DNA of 44,808 bases, from assembly GCF_028689785.1 (NCBI RefSeq), contig NZ_JAQVCN010000037.1:1-44808 (forward strand), read 5' to 3'. The stretch is from Zoogloea sp. GTDB taxonomy: Bacteria > Pseudomonadota > Gammaproteobacteria > Burkholderiales > Rhodocyclaceae. The stretch's first letter is position 1, and each line of letters opens with the position of its first letter. The notes under the pieces are model-generated. The model saw only the letters and a list, made by a program, of their open reading frames with translations. It ran no database searches and was not told where the DNA came from. Below are positions 29,814 to 38,340 of the stretch, one piece after another. Position numbers and translations under genes: made by a program.

Positions 29814-31349
29814 TCAGTTCTTGTCGGTCTTGCGCCTGTCCTGGTGGCACTCGTGGAGGACTTCAATACGTCCATCCTCGTGGGCTACTTCCATCTTCAC
29901 CGCAAATCCCCACAGTCGTGCCACATGCTTGATGACCTCGTCGGCGTCGCCGTTGAGGGGGCGGCGGAGGTAGGCCTGGTGGCGCAGGGTGAGGGAGCGG
30001 TCGCCCCTAAGGTCGACGTTCCAGACCTGCAGGTTGGGCTCGCGGCTGCCAAGGTTGTAGTTGTCGGAGAGGATCTCCCGGACCTTGCGATAGCCGGCTT
30101 CGTCGTGAATGGCCGATACCTTGAGTTTGGCGTCGTGGTCGTCATCCAGAATGGCGAAAAGGCGGAAATCGCGCATGATCTTCGGCGACAGGAACTGGGC
30201 GATGAAGCTCTCGTCCTTGAAGTTGCGCATGGCGAAATCGAAAGTTTCGCGCCAGTCACTGCCGGCGATGTCCGGGAACCAGTAGCGGTCTTCGTCGGTG
30301 GGATGCGCGCAGATGCGCCGGATGTCCTGCCACATGGCGAAACCCAGGGCGTAGGGATTGAGGCCCCGGTACCAGGGTTCGTTGTAGCCGGGCTGGTAAA
30401 CGACATTGGTATGGGAGTGCAGAAACTCCATCATGAAGCTGTCGGTGAGCAGCCCTTCGTCGTACAGGGTGTTGATGAGGGTGTAGTGCCAGTAGGTGGC
30501 CCAGCCTTCGTTCATCACCTGGGTCTGCCGTTGGGGAAAGAAGTACTGGCCAACCTTGCGCACGATGCGCACGACCTCCCGCTGCCAGGGTTCGAGGAGC
30601 GGTGCGTTCTTCTCGATGAAGTAGAGCAGGTTCTCCTGGGGTTCGGGTGGAAAGCGGCGCGCCTCGACGGTTTGAGCCTTGATTTGCTGGGCGGGCAGGG
30701 TGCGCCACAGGTCGTTGACCTGGCTCTGCAGGTACTCGGCCCGCTCGCGTTGCCGGGTGAGCTCCTTGGTCAGGGAGAGCTTGGCCGGACGTTTGTAGCG
30801 GTCGACCCCGACGTTCATCAAGGCATGACAGGAGTCGAGCAGGAGCTCAACCTCTTCCTCACCGTAGCGTTCTTCGCATTCGCTCAGGTAATTGCGGGCA
30901 AAGAGCAGGTAGTCAACGATGGCGTCGGCGTTGGTCCATTGGCGGAAGAGGTAGTTGCCCTTGAAGAAGCTATTGTGCCCGTAGGCAGCGTGGGCAATCA
31001 CCAGAGCCTGCATCGTCATGGTGTTTTCTTCCATGAGGTAGGCGATGCAGGGATTGGAGTTGATGACGATCTCGTAAGCCAGCCCCATCTGCCCGCGTCG
31101 GTAGCCCTTTTCGGTCTGCAGGAAGCTCTTGCCGAAGGACCAGTGGTGGTAGTTCACCGGCATGCCGACGGACGAGTAGGCGTCCATCATCTGTTCGGAG
31201 GTGATTAGCTCAATCTGGTTGGGGTAGGTGTCCAGCCCGTATTCGCGCGCTACCCGGTCGATCTCGGCGTGATAGGCCTCAATGAGCTCGAAGGTCCATT
31301 CGCCGGGAGCCGGAAGGGGCTGCTTGCGCTTCTGTCTTTTGGCGCTCAT
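29814..31349 (-). CDS. SpoVR family protein (YcgB-like)
   Basis: Member of the SpoVR/YcgB family, 511 aa, the usual length. The family core is visible: GEWTFELIEAYHAEIDRVAREYGLD near the N-terminus, then MMDAYSSVGMPVNYHHWSFGK, YEIVINSNPCIAYLMEEN and VIAHAAYGHNSFFKGN. SpoVR was named from Bacillus cortex formation, but this family is widespread in non-sporulating Proteobacteria, next to PrkA and YeaH. Its biochemical function is not established. The start overlaps the yeaH stop (ATGA), so translation is coupled. Confidence 0.95.
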   Translation of the reverse strand: MSAKRQKRKQPLPAPGEWTFELIEAYHAEIDRVAREYGLDTYPNQIELITSEQMMDAYSSVGMPVNYHHWSFGKSFLQTEKGYRRGQMGLAYEIVINSNPCIAYLMEENTMTMQALVIAHAAYGHNSFFKGNYLFRQWTNADAIVDYLLFARNYLSECEERYGEEEVELLLDSCHALMNVGVDRYKRPAKLSLTKELTRQRERAEYLQSQVNDLWRTLPAQQIKAQTVEARRFPPEPQENLLYFIEKNAPLLEPWQREVVRIVRKVGQYFFPQRQTQVMNEGWATYWHYTLINTLYDEGLLTDSFMMEFLHSHTNVVYQPGYNEPWYRGLNPYALGFAMWQDIRRICAHPTDEDRYWFPDIAGSDWRETFDFAMRNFKDESFIAQFLSPKIMRDFRLFAILDDDHDAKLKVSAIHDEAGYRKVREILSDNYNLGSREPNLQVWNVDLRGDRSLTLRHQAYLRRPLNGDADEVIKHVARLWGFAVKMEVAHEDGRIEVLHECHQDRRKTDKN

Positions 31350-32614
31350 GCGAGTTTCTTTTTGAAGAGTTCGCGGAATACCGGGTAGATGTCCGGCAGG
31401 CCTTCGATATGTTGCATGGCGAAGTTGGCGTGGGCGCCCACCAGCTTTTCATATTCGCGCCAGAGGTTCTGGGGTTCGCCGGGGGTGATCTCAATGTAGG
31501 CGAAGTACTGAACAAAGGGCAGGATGGACTCGGAGAGCAGTTCGCGGCAGTGGGGCGAGTCGTTCTCCCAGTTGTCCCCGTCGGAGGCTTGGGCACCATA
31601 GACATTCCAGGCGCCATTGAGGTAGCGCTGGTGCAGGATGTCCTTCATCAGTTCGATTGCGCTGGATACCACTGTGCCACCGGACTCCCGGGAGTGGAAG
31701 AAGTCTTCCTCGTTCACTTCCTTGGCGACGGTGTGATGACGGATGAAGACCACCTCGATGTGTTCGTAGGTGCGGGTCAGGAAGAGGTAGAGCAGCATGA
31801 AGAAGCGCTTGGCGGTGGCCTTCTTTTCTTCGTCCATGGAGCCGGATACGTCCATGATGCAGAACATCACCGCTTGAGTGGTCGGCTTGGGGATCTTGAT
31901 CCGGTTGTTGTAGCGCAGGTCGAAGCTGTCGATGAACGGTATGGCTTCGATCTTGGCCCGCAGGATGCCGATCTCGTCCTTCAGCCGGACGATCTCGGGA
32001 TCGTCCTCGGGGAGGCACTTGAGTAGGTCCTCAATCTGCTTCTGCAACTCTCGCAGACGCCCCTGATAAGGCGAGGCGAGGGCAAGGCGACGCCCCAGTG
32101 CGCCGCGCAGCGAGCGCACCACGTTGATGTTGGCCGGCGTGCCGTCGTTGGTGAAGCCGGCGCGCTGACTCTTGTATTCCTGGATACGGGCGAGCTGGGT
32201 CTTGACAAGATTAGGGAGGGCGAGATCGTCGAAGAAGACGTCGAGGAATTCTTCGCGAGAAAGGTTGAAGACGAAATCGTCTTCACCTTCACCGTCCTTG
32301 CTGGCCTTGCCCTTGCCTGATCCGCTGCCACTTCCGCCTTGCGGGCGGTTGATCTGATCGCCAGACGAGAACTGGTCGTTGCCGGTGAAGACTGTCTCCC
32401 AGATACCGCCCCGGCCATGATGGAACTGAGGCTCGGACAGATCTTTGGAGGGAATGGACACACTTTCGCCGTTATCCAGATCCTTGATGGAGCGTCCGGC
32501 GATGGCGTCGGCCACGGCCTCGCGGATCTGGCCCTTGAAGCGGCGCATGAATCGCTGCCGGTTCACAGCACTCTTGTTCTTGCTGTCGAACCGGCGGTCG
32601 ATGATACGTACCAT
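31346..32614 (-). CDS. yeaH: YeaH/YhbH family DUF444 protein with a vWA-like domain
   Basis: DUF444 protein of 422 aa, cytoplasmic. The N-terminus (IIDRRFDSKNKSAVNRQRFMRRFK) is typical of YeaH. A low-complexity Gly/Ser/Lys stretch follows near residue 100. The C-terminal half is a von Willebrand A-like fold with a MIDAS-type DVSGSMDE at about 254 and a later SGGTVVSSA. A strong ribosome-binding site (GGGAGG) precedes ATG 32614. It sits between prkA (62 nt upstream) and spoVR (4-nt overlap). An AAA+ kinase beside a vWA protein resembles the MoxR AAA+/vWA pairing, which suggests that YeaH may be a partner or adaptor of PrkA; that is inference. Confidence 0.95.
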   Translation of the reverse strand: MVRIIDRRFDSKNKSAVNRQRFMRRFKGQIREAVADAIAGRSIKDLDNGESVSIPSKDLSEPQFHHGRGGIWETVFTGNDQFSSGDQINRPQGGSGSGSGKGKASKDGEGEDDFVFNLSREEFLDVFFDDLALPNLVKTQLARIQEYKSQRAGFTNDGTPANINVVRSLRGALGRRLALASPYQGRLRELQKQIEDLLKCLPEDDPEIVRLKDEIGILRAKIEAIPFIDSFDLRYNNRIKIPKPTTQAVMFCIMDVSGSMDEEKKATAKRFFMLLYLFLTRTYEHIEVVFIRHHTVAKEVNEEDFFHSRESGGTVVSSAIELMKDILHQRYLNGAWNVYGAQASDGDNWENDSPHCRELLSESILPFVQYFAYIEITPGEPQNLWREYEKLVGAHANFAMQHIEGLPDIYPVFRELFKKKLA

Positions 32615-32676
32615 TCGAGCCTCCCGAAGTGTCGGCGTATGCAGCCCGCCGGAGTGGCGGGCTGGTCAGCGGGGCG

Positions 32677-34599
32677 TCACGAAGACTTGCGGACGCGCAG
32701 GTACCATTCGCACAGCAGGCGGACCTGCTTCTCGGTGTAGCCCTTTTCGATCATGCGATTGACGAAGTTCTGGTGCTTCTTCTGATCGTCGCCGCTGGCC
32801 TTGGCATTGAAGCTGATGACCGGCAGCAGGTCTTCGGTATTGGAGAACATCTTCTTCTCGATTACCGCGCGCAGCTTCTCGTAGCTCGTCCAGCTCGGGT
32901 TCTTGCCGGTGTTCTTGGCCCTGGCACGCAGCACGAAATTGACCACTTCATTCCGGAAGTCCTTGGGATTGCTGATGCCGGCTGGTTTTTCGATCTTTTC
33001 GAGCTCGTCGTTCAGGGCGTTGCGGTCGAGGATCTCGCCGGTGTTCTGATCCCGGTATTCCTGATCCTGAATCCAGAAGTCGGCGTAGGTGACGTAGCGG
33101 TCAAAGATGTTCTGCCCGTACTCGCTGTAGCTCTCCAGATAGGCGGTCTGGATTTCCTTGCCGATGAACTCGGCATAGCGGGGGGCCAGAAACTCCTTGA
33201 TGAAGGCCAGATACTTGGCCTCGTGCTCCGGTGGGTACTGCTCCTGCGCGATCTGCTGCTCAAGGACGTACATCAGGTGTACCGGGTTGGCGGCGACTTC
33301 CCGGTGGTCGAAGTTGAAGACCTTGGACAGCACCTTGAAGGCAAAGCGGGTGGATAGGCCGGTCATGCCTTCATCGACGCCGGCGTAATCGCGGTACTCC
33401 TGGTAGCTCTTGGCCTTGGGGTCGGTATCCTTCAGGTTTTCGCCATCGTAGACACGCATCTTGGAGAAAATGCTGGAGTTCTCTGGCTCCTTCACCCGGG
33501 ACAACACGGCAAACTGGGCCATCATGCGCAGGGTGTCGGGGGCGCAGGGCGCCTGGGACAAGGAGCTGTGGGCAAGGAGCTTGTCGTAGATGCGGATCTC
33601 GTCGGACACCCGCAGGCAGTAGGGCACCTTGACGGTGTAGATCCGGTCGAGGAAGGCCTCGTTGTTGCGGTTGTTGCGAAAGGCGACCCACTCTGACTCA
33701 TTGGAGTGGGCCATCACGATGCCGTCGAAGGGAATCGCCCCGAAACCTTCGGTGCCCTTGTAGTTGCCTTCCTGGGTCGCGGTGAGCAGCGGGTGCAGGA
33801 CCTTGATGGGTGCCTTGAACATCTCGACGAATTCAAGCAGGCCGCGGTTGGCCAGGCACAGGCCGCCCGAATAGGAGTAGGCGTCCGGGTCGTCCTGGGA
33901 AAACTGTTCGAGCATCCGGATGTCGATCTTGCCGACCAGGGAGGAGATGTCCTGGTTGTTCTCGTCGCCCGGCTCGGTCTTCGCTACCGCTATTTGACGC
34001 AGCACGGAGGGGCGTAGCTTCACGACGCGGAACTTGGTGACGTCGCCGTTGAACTCATGCAGGCGCTTGACCGCCCAGGGGCTCATGATGGTATTGAGGT
34101 AGCGCCGGGGGATGCCGTAGTCGTCTTCGAGGATGGCGCCATCTTCTTCCGGGCTGAAAAGCCCTAGTGGCGACTCATGGACCGGGGAGCCCTTGATCGC
34201 ATAGAAGGGGATTTTCTCGACCAGCGACTTCAACTTTTCCGCCAGGGAGCTCTTGCCCCCGCCAACCGGCCCCAACAGGTAGAGAATTTGTTTCTTTTCC
34301 TCCAGTCCCTGTGCGGCGTGTCGGAAATACGACACGATGTTCTCTATCGACTCCTCCATTCCGTAAAAATCCCGGAAGGCAGGGTAGATCTTGATCATCT
34401 TGTTGGAAAAGATGCGCGACAGGCGCGGATCAAGCCGGGTGTCGACGAGTTCCGGTTCGCCGATGGCCTGCAGCATGCGCTCGGCGGATGTCGCGTAGGC
34501 CATGGGGTCAGCCTTGCAGAGTTCCAGGTATTCCTGGACCGACATTTCCTCTTCCCGGGCAGACTCGAAACGGGCCTGGAAGCTGGTGAAGATACTCAT
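32677..34599 (-). CDS. prkA: PrkA family serine protein kinase (YeaG-like)
   Basis: PrkA/YeaG protein of 640 aa. The N-terminal AAA+ domain has Walker A GPVGGGKSSL near residue 108, and the PrkA C-terminal domain follows. The start MSIFTSFQARFESAREEEMSVQEYL is the family N-terminus, and ATG 34599 has CAGGAGAC upstream; the frame is open 40 codons further without support. In enteric bacteria the yeaGH pair is induced by nitrogen starvation and stationary phase. Here prkA, yeaH and spoVR are in one strand-consistent run, the conserved three-gene set. It is divergent from tig. Kinase activity has been reported for homologues, but the residues responsible are not obvious from sequence. Confidence 0.96.
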   Translation of the reverse strand: MSIFTSFQARFESAREEEMSVQEYLELCKADPMAYATSAERMLQAIGEPELVDTRLDPRLSRIFSNKMIKIYPAFRDFYGMEESIENIVSYFRHAAQGLEEKKQILYLLGPVGGGKSSLAEKLKSLVEKIPFYAIKGSPVHESPLGLFSPEEDGAILEDDYGIPRRYLNTIMSPWAVKRLHEFNGDVTKFRVVKLRPSVLRQIAVAKTEPGDENNQDISSLVGKIDIRMLEQFSQDDPDAYSYSGGLCLANRGLLEFVEMFKAPIKVLHPLLTATQEGNYKGTEGFGAIPFDGIVMAHSNESEWVAFRNNRNNEAFLDRIYTVKVPYCLRVSDEIRIYDKLLAHSSLSQAPCAPDTLRMMAQFAVLSRVKEPENSSIFSKMRVYDGENLKDTDPKAKSYQEYRDYAGVDEGMTGLSTRFAFKVLSKVFNFDHREVAANPVHLMYVLEQQIAQEQYPPEHEAKYLAFIKEFLAPRYAEFIGKEIQTAYLESYSEYGQNIFDRYVTYADFWIQDQEYRDQNTGEILDRNALNDELEKIEKPAGISNPKDFRNEVVNFVLRARAKNTGKNPSWTSYEKLRAVIEKKMFSNTEDLLPVISFNAKASGDDQKKHQNFVNRMIEKGYTEKQVRLLCEWYLRVRKSS

Positions 34600-34977
34600 C
34601 TCATGTCTCCTGGGGCACATGCCCGGGCCAGGCGCCGGGCTCGCCATCGCTTGTCTGCATGCAAACGGCTCGTAACACAGATGCTTTAGGCCCGTGCGGC
34701 GCGACAGGATCAAGTCCATGCCGTGGGCAAGCCTATTTCACTCCATCTGATATCCAAAAGGCGAGGGGAGTTCCACCGCTGCACAAGCAGTTTTTCACAC
34801 CTTGGGGCCTGAAGCAAAGCACTGGCGTGGGGGCTGCGAGCGGATCCGAGGGCTGTGTTAGACTAAAGGTTTTTCCGACGACCTCACGAACGGAAACACC
34901 CGAAAGGCACACGTTTTGCTAAGTGTCTCTCGTCCTGTTCGTAAGGCGTTTTTGTTAAGACCGATCAGGGAATTTTC
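34600..34977. other. Divergent intergenic region prkA / tig (378 bp)
   Basis: This holds the upstream regions of both prkA (minus) and tig (plus). I looked for sigma-54 -24/-12 elements for prkA, because enteric yeaG uses RpoN, and found none with correct spacing. A TAGACT near 34859 could be a -10 for tig but lacks a -35. No RNA gene or terminator is evident, and the short open frames here look random. Confidence 0.6.
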
Positions 34978-36279
34978 ATGAGCAATCAGGTTACCGTGAG
35001 CGCGCTGGAGCGCCGTATCGACATGTCCGTGCCGCTGGCCGAGATCGACAAGGATGTGGAAGCCCGTCTGAAAAAGATGGCCCGCACCGTCAAGATGCCG
35101 GGTTTCCGTCCGGGCAAGGTCCCGTTCCGCATGGTCGCCCAGTCCTACGGCCCGCAAGCCCGTTCCGAAGCCATTGGTGCTGCGGTTGAAAAGGCTCTGG
35201 GCGAGCAGATTCGTGCGCAGAGTCTGCGCGTGGCCGGCTATCCCAATATCGAGCCGAAAGAAGCCGCCGGCACTGAAGCGCTGGAATTCACCGCTGTGTT
35301 CGAGGTTTACCCGGAAATCGTGATCGCTGACGTGAGCGCCCAGGAAGTGGAACGCCCCCAGCTGGTCGTGACCGACGCCGAAGTGGACAAGACCCTCGAC
35401 GTGCTGCGTAAGCAGCGCACCACTTTTGTGCCCGTCGAACGTATCGCTCAGGATGGTGACCGTGTCGAGGTGGACTTCACCGGTCGCAAGGACGGCGAGG
35501 AGTTTGAGGGGGGCAAGGCTACCGATTTCGCTTTCGTCATCGGCGGCGGTCAGATGCTCAAGGATTTCGAGACCGCTGTTCTCGGCCTTGGCGTTGGCGA
35601 AAGCAAGACCTTTGACATGACTTTCCCCGCGGATTACCACGCCGCTAATCTGGCCGGGCAGACCGTCCAGTTTGAAGTGGCTCTCAAGAAGGTTGAAGAG
35701 CCCAAGCTCCCGGAAGTCGATGCCGAGTTTGCCAAGTCCCTGGGTATCGTCGACGGTGACGTCGCCAAGATGCGTGAAGAGGTCAAGGCCAATCTGGAGC
35801 GTGAAGTGAAGCGTCGTATCCAGGCCAAGGTCAAGGAGCGCGTCATGAACGTGCTGATCGAGACTCACCCGATCGAAGTGCCGAAGGCGCTGGTCGAGCA
35901 GGAGTCCGCCCAGCTTGCCGAAAACGCGAAGAAGGATTTTGAGGCCCGTGGCATGAAGACCAAGGACCTGCCGATTGAACCCGCCTGGTTTGCAGAGCAA
36001 GCCGTGCGTCGCGTCAAGCTGGGTCTGATCATGTCCGAACTGGTGAAGAGCAAGGAACTGCACGCCAAGCCCGAGCAGATCCGCGCGATCATCGAAGACT
36101 TTGCAGCCAGCTACGAAGATCCGAGCGAGGTCGTGAGCTGGTACTACTCTCAGCCCCAGCGTCTGGCCCAGGCCGAAGCGCTGGTGATCGAGGATAATGT
36201 GGTGGCGTGGGTTGTCGGCAATACCAAGACGACCGATGTCACTGCTTCTTTTGATGACTTGATGGGCAATGCGGCTTAA
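34978..36279 (+). CDS. tig: Trigger factor
   Basis: Ribosome-associated chaperone and peptidyl-prolyl isomerase of 433 aa. The N-terminal ribosome-binding domain contains the signature around KMPGFRPGKVPFRMV (about residues 39-53). The FKBP-like PPIase domain follows at about 160-245 (DRVEVDFTGRKDGEEFEGG, FVIGGGQMLKDFE). The helical C-terminal substrate-binding domain completes it. It is the first gene of the tig-clpP-clpX-lon block, a conserved protein-quality-control arrangement; clpP starts 21 nt after its stop. Confidence 0.98.
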   Translation: MSNQVTVSALERRIDMSVPLAEIDKDVEARLKKMARTVKMPGFRPGKVPFRMVAQSYGPQARSEAIGAAVEKALGEQIRAQSLRVAGYPNIEPKEAAGTEALEFTAVFEVYPEIVIADVSAQEVERPQLVVTDAEVDKTLDVLRKQRTTFVPVERIAQDGDRVEVDFTGRKDGEEFEGGKATDFAFVIGGGQMLKDFETAVLGLGVGESKTFDMTFPADYHAANLAGQTVQFEVALKKVEEPKLPEVDAEFAKSLGIVDGDVAKMREEVKANLEREVKRRIQAKVKERVMNVLIETHPIEVPKALVEQESAQLAENAKKDFEARGMKTKDLPIEPAWFAEQAVRRVKLGLIMSELVKSKELHAKPEQIRAIIEDFAASYEDPSEVVSWYYSQPQRLAQAEALVIEDNVVAWVVGNTKTTDVTASFDDLMGNAA

Positions 36280-36300
36280 TTCCGCAGAAAGCGACGGCAA

Positions 36301-36945
36301 ATGAATCCCCTGACACCCCCGAATTCTCGTAGTGACTGGGATCCGGTCGGCCTCGGCCTGATTCCGATGGTTGTCGAACAGAGCGGTCGCGGTGAGCGCT
36401 CCTACGACATCTATTCGCGCCTGCTCAAGGAGCGGGTGGTGTTCCTGGTGGGGCCGGTCAATGACGTGACCGCCAACCTGATCGTCGCCCAGTTGCTGTT
36501 CCTTGAGTCGGAGAATCCGGACAAGGACATCTACTTCTACATCAATTCTCCGGGTGGGTCTGTCACGGCCGGCATGGCGATCTACGACACCATGCAGTTC
36601 ATCAAGCCGAACGTGAGCACCCTGTGCATTGGGCAGGCAGCCAGCATGGGCGCCTTCCTGCTGGCTGCCGGGGAGAAGGGCAAGCGCTTCTCCCTGCCCA
36701 ATTCCCGGATCATGATTCACCAACCGCTGGGCGGGTTCCAGGGTCAGGCTTCGGATATCGAGATTCACGCCCGCGAGATCCTGTCCCTGCGTGCCAAGCT
36801 CAACGACATGCTGGCCAGGCACACCGGGCAGTCGATTGAGGCCATTGAAAAAGACACCGATCGGGACAATTTCATGTCTGCGGAAGAAGCCGTGCGCTAT
36901 GGTCTGGTGGACAAGGTCCTGACCAGTCGCAACGACGTGGTTTGA
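36301..36945 (+). CDS. clpP: ATP-dependent Clp protease proteolytic subunit ClpP
   Basis: Serine protease subunit of 214 aa that forms the tetradecameric chamber of ClpXP/ClpAP. The catalytic serine is S115 in [13 protein letters not shown] and the catalytic histidine H140 in MIHQPLGG; the acidic member lies in the following segment. A short N-terminal propeptide-like stretch precedes GLIPMVVEQ. It lies between tig and clpX (37 nt gap) in the standard order. Confidence 0.98.
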   Translation: MNPLTPPNSRSDWDPVGLGLIPMVVEQSGRGERSYDIYSRLLKERVVFLVGPVNDVTANLIVAQLLFLESENPDKDIYFYINSPGGSVTAGMAIYDTMQFIKPNVSTLCIGQAASMGAFLLAAGEKGKRFSLPNSRIMIHQPLGGFQGQASDIEIHAREILSLRAKLNDMLARHTGQSIEAIEKDTDRDNFMSAEEAVRYGLVDKVLTSRNDVV

Positions 36946-36982
36946 TCATCCCCAGCATCAGTTTCAGAGAGAAAGGGCAGTA

Positions 36983-38254
36983 ATGGCGGACAAGAAAACG
37001 AGCGGAGAGAAGCTGCTGTATTGCTCGTTCTGCGGCAAGAGCCAACACGAGGTCCGCAAGCTGATCGCGGGGCCATCCGTGTTCATCTGCGATGAGTGCA
37101 TCGAGCTTTGCAACGACATCATTCGTGATGAGATCAGTGCAGATACCGGCGGCGCCAAGGGTGTCAAGGGTGAGCTTCCATCGCCCAAGGAAATCAGCGC
37201 GATTCTCGACCAGTACGTCATCGGTCAGGCGTCGGCCAAGCGGATTCTTTCGGTGGCGGTGTACAACCATTACAAGCGGCTGCGTCATCTCTCCAAGACG
37301 CACGACGAAGTCGAACTGTCCAAGAGCAACATCCTGCTGGTCGGTCCTACCGGTTCCGGCAAGACGCTGCTTGCCCAGACGCTTGCCCGGCTTCTCAACG
37401 TGCCCTTCGTGATGGCCGATGCGACCACGCTTACCGAAGCCGGCTACGTGGGTGAAGACGTCGAGAACATCATCCAGAAGCTGCTCCAGAAGTGCGACTA
37501 CGAAGTCGACAAGGCGCAGCAGGGCATCGTATACATTGACGAGATCGACAAGATCTCCCGCAAGTCGGACAACCCGTCCATCACCCGTGATGTGTCGGGT
37601 GAGGGCGTGCAGCAGGCCCTGCTCAAGCTGATCGAAGGCACCGTCGCCTCCGTGCCGCCGCAGGGTGGCCGCAAGCATCCGAACCAGGATTTCGTGCAGG
37701 TGGACACCACCAACATCCTGTTCGTGTGCGGTGGTGCGTTCGACGGTCTCGACAAGGTGATCCGCAACCGTACCGAGAAATTCGGTATTGGTTTCGGTGC
37801 CGAGGTGAAGAGCCGCGAGAACAAGAATGTTTCGGAAGCGCTGCTTGAAGTCGAACCCGGCGATCTGATCAAGTTCGGTCTGATCCCCGAGCTGATCGGT
37901 CGTCTGCCGGTGGTCGCGACCCTGCAGGAGCTCGACGAGGAAGCGCTCATCCAGATCCTCATCGAACCCAAGAACGCGCTCATCAAGCAATACCAGAAAC
38001 TGTTTTCAATGGAAGGCGTCGAACTCGAAGTGCGTCCGGCGGCCCTGCAGGCGATTGCCCGCAAGGCCCTCAAGCGCAAGACGGGTGCCCGTGGCCTGCG
38101 TTCGATTCTCGAAGGCACGCTGCTGGATACGATGTACGAACTGCCCTCCATGGAAAACGTTTCCAAAGTGGTGATCGACGAAGGCATGATCGATGGCGGC
38201 ACCAAGCCGATCCTGATCTACGCTGATCAACCCAAGGTCTCCGGCTCCAACTGA
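36983..38254 (+). CDS. clpX: ATP-dependent Clp protease ATP-binding subunit ClpX
   Basis: Hexameric AAA+ unfoldase of 423 aa that feeds substrates to ClpP. The N-terminal C4 zinc-binding domain is clear ([13 protein letters not shown] and [10 protein letters not shown]). Walker A is GPTGSGKT at 121-128, Walker B YIDEIDKI, and the pore and ClpP-binding loop regions are in the expected places. ATG 36983 follows an AGAGAAAGG ribosome-binding region. It is downstream of clpP; lon begins 87 nt after its stop, with a separate heat-shock promoter in between. Confidence 0.98.
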   Translation: MADKKTSGEKLLYCSFCGKSQHEVRKLIAGPSVFICDECIELCNDIIRDEISADTGGAKGVKGELPSPKEISAILDQYVIGQASAKRILSVAVYNHYKRLRHLSKTHDEVELSKSNILLVGPTGSGKTLLAQTLARLLNVPFVMADATTLTEAGYVGEDVENIIQKLLQKCDYEVDKAQQGIVYIDEIDKISRKSDNPSITRDVSGEGVQQALLKLIEGTVASVPPQGGRKHPNQDFVQVDTTNILFVCGGAFDGLDKVIRNRTEKFGIGFGAEVKSRENKNVSEALLEVEPGDLIKFGLIPELIGRLPVVATLQELDEEALIQILIEPKNALIKQYQKLFSMEGVELEVRPAALQAIARKALKRKTGARGLRSILEGTLLDTMYELPSMENVSKVVIDEGMIDGGTKPILIYADQPKVSGSN

Positions 38255-38282
38255 CATCAAGCAGAAGTTTTTCGCAGGACTG

Positions 38283-38311
38283 CTTGAATTGATGTCACTA
38301 GGGCCCCATAT
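38283..38311 (+). promoter_or_regulatory. Sigma-32 (heat-shock) promoter of lon
   Basis: CTTGAAT (38283-38289) and CCCCATAT (38304-38311) match the sigma-32 -35 (CTTGAA) and -10 (CCCCATNT) consensus with a 14-nt spacer, 30 nt before the lon start. The -10 sits inside a 12-bp inverted repeat (38296-38323: CACTAGGGCCCC / GGGGCCTTAGTG, one G-T pair, loop ATAT). Confidence 0.85.
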
Positions 38312-38340
38312 GGGGCCTTAGTGCCTTTTAAGGAAAAATC

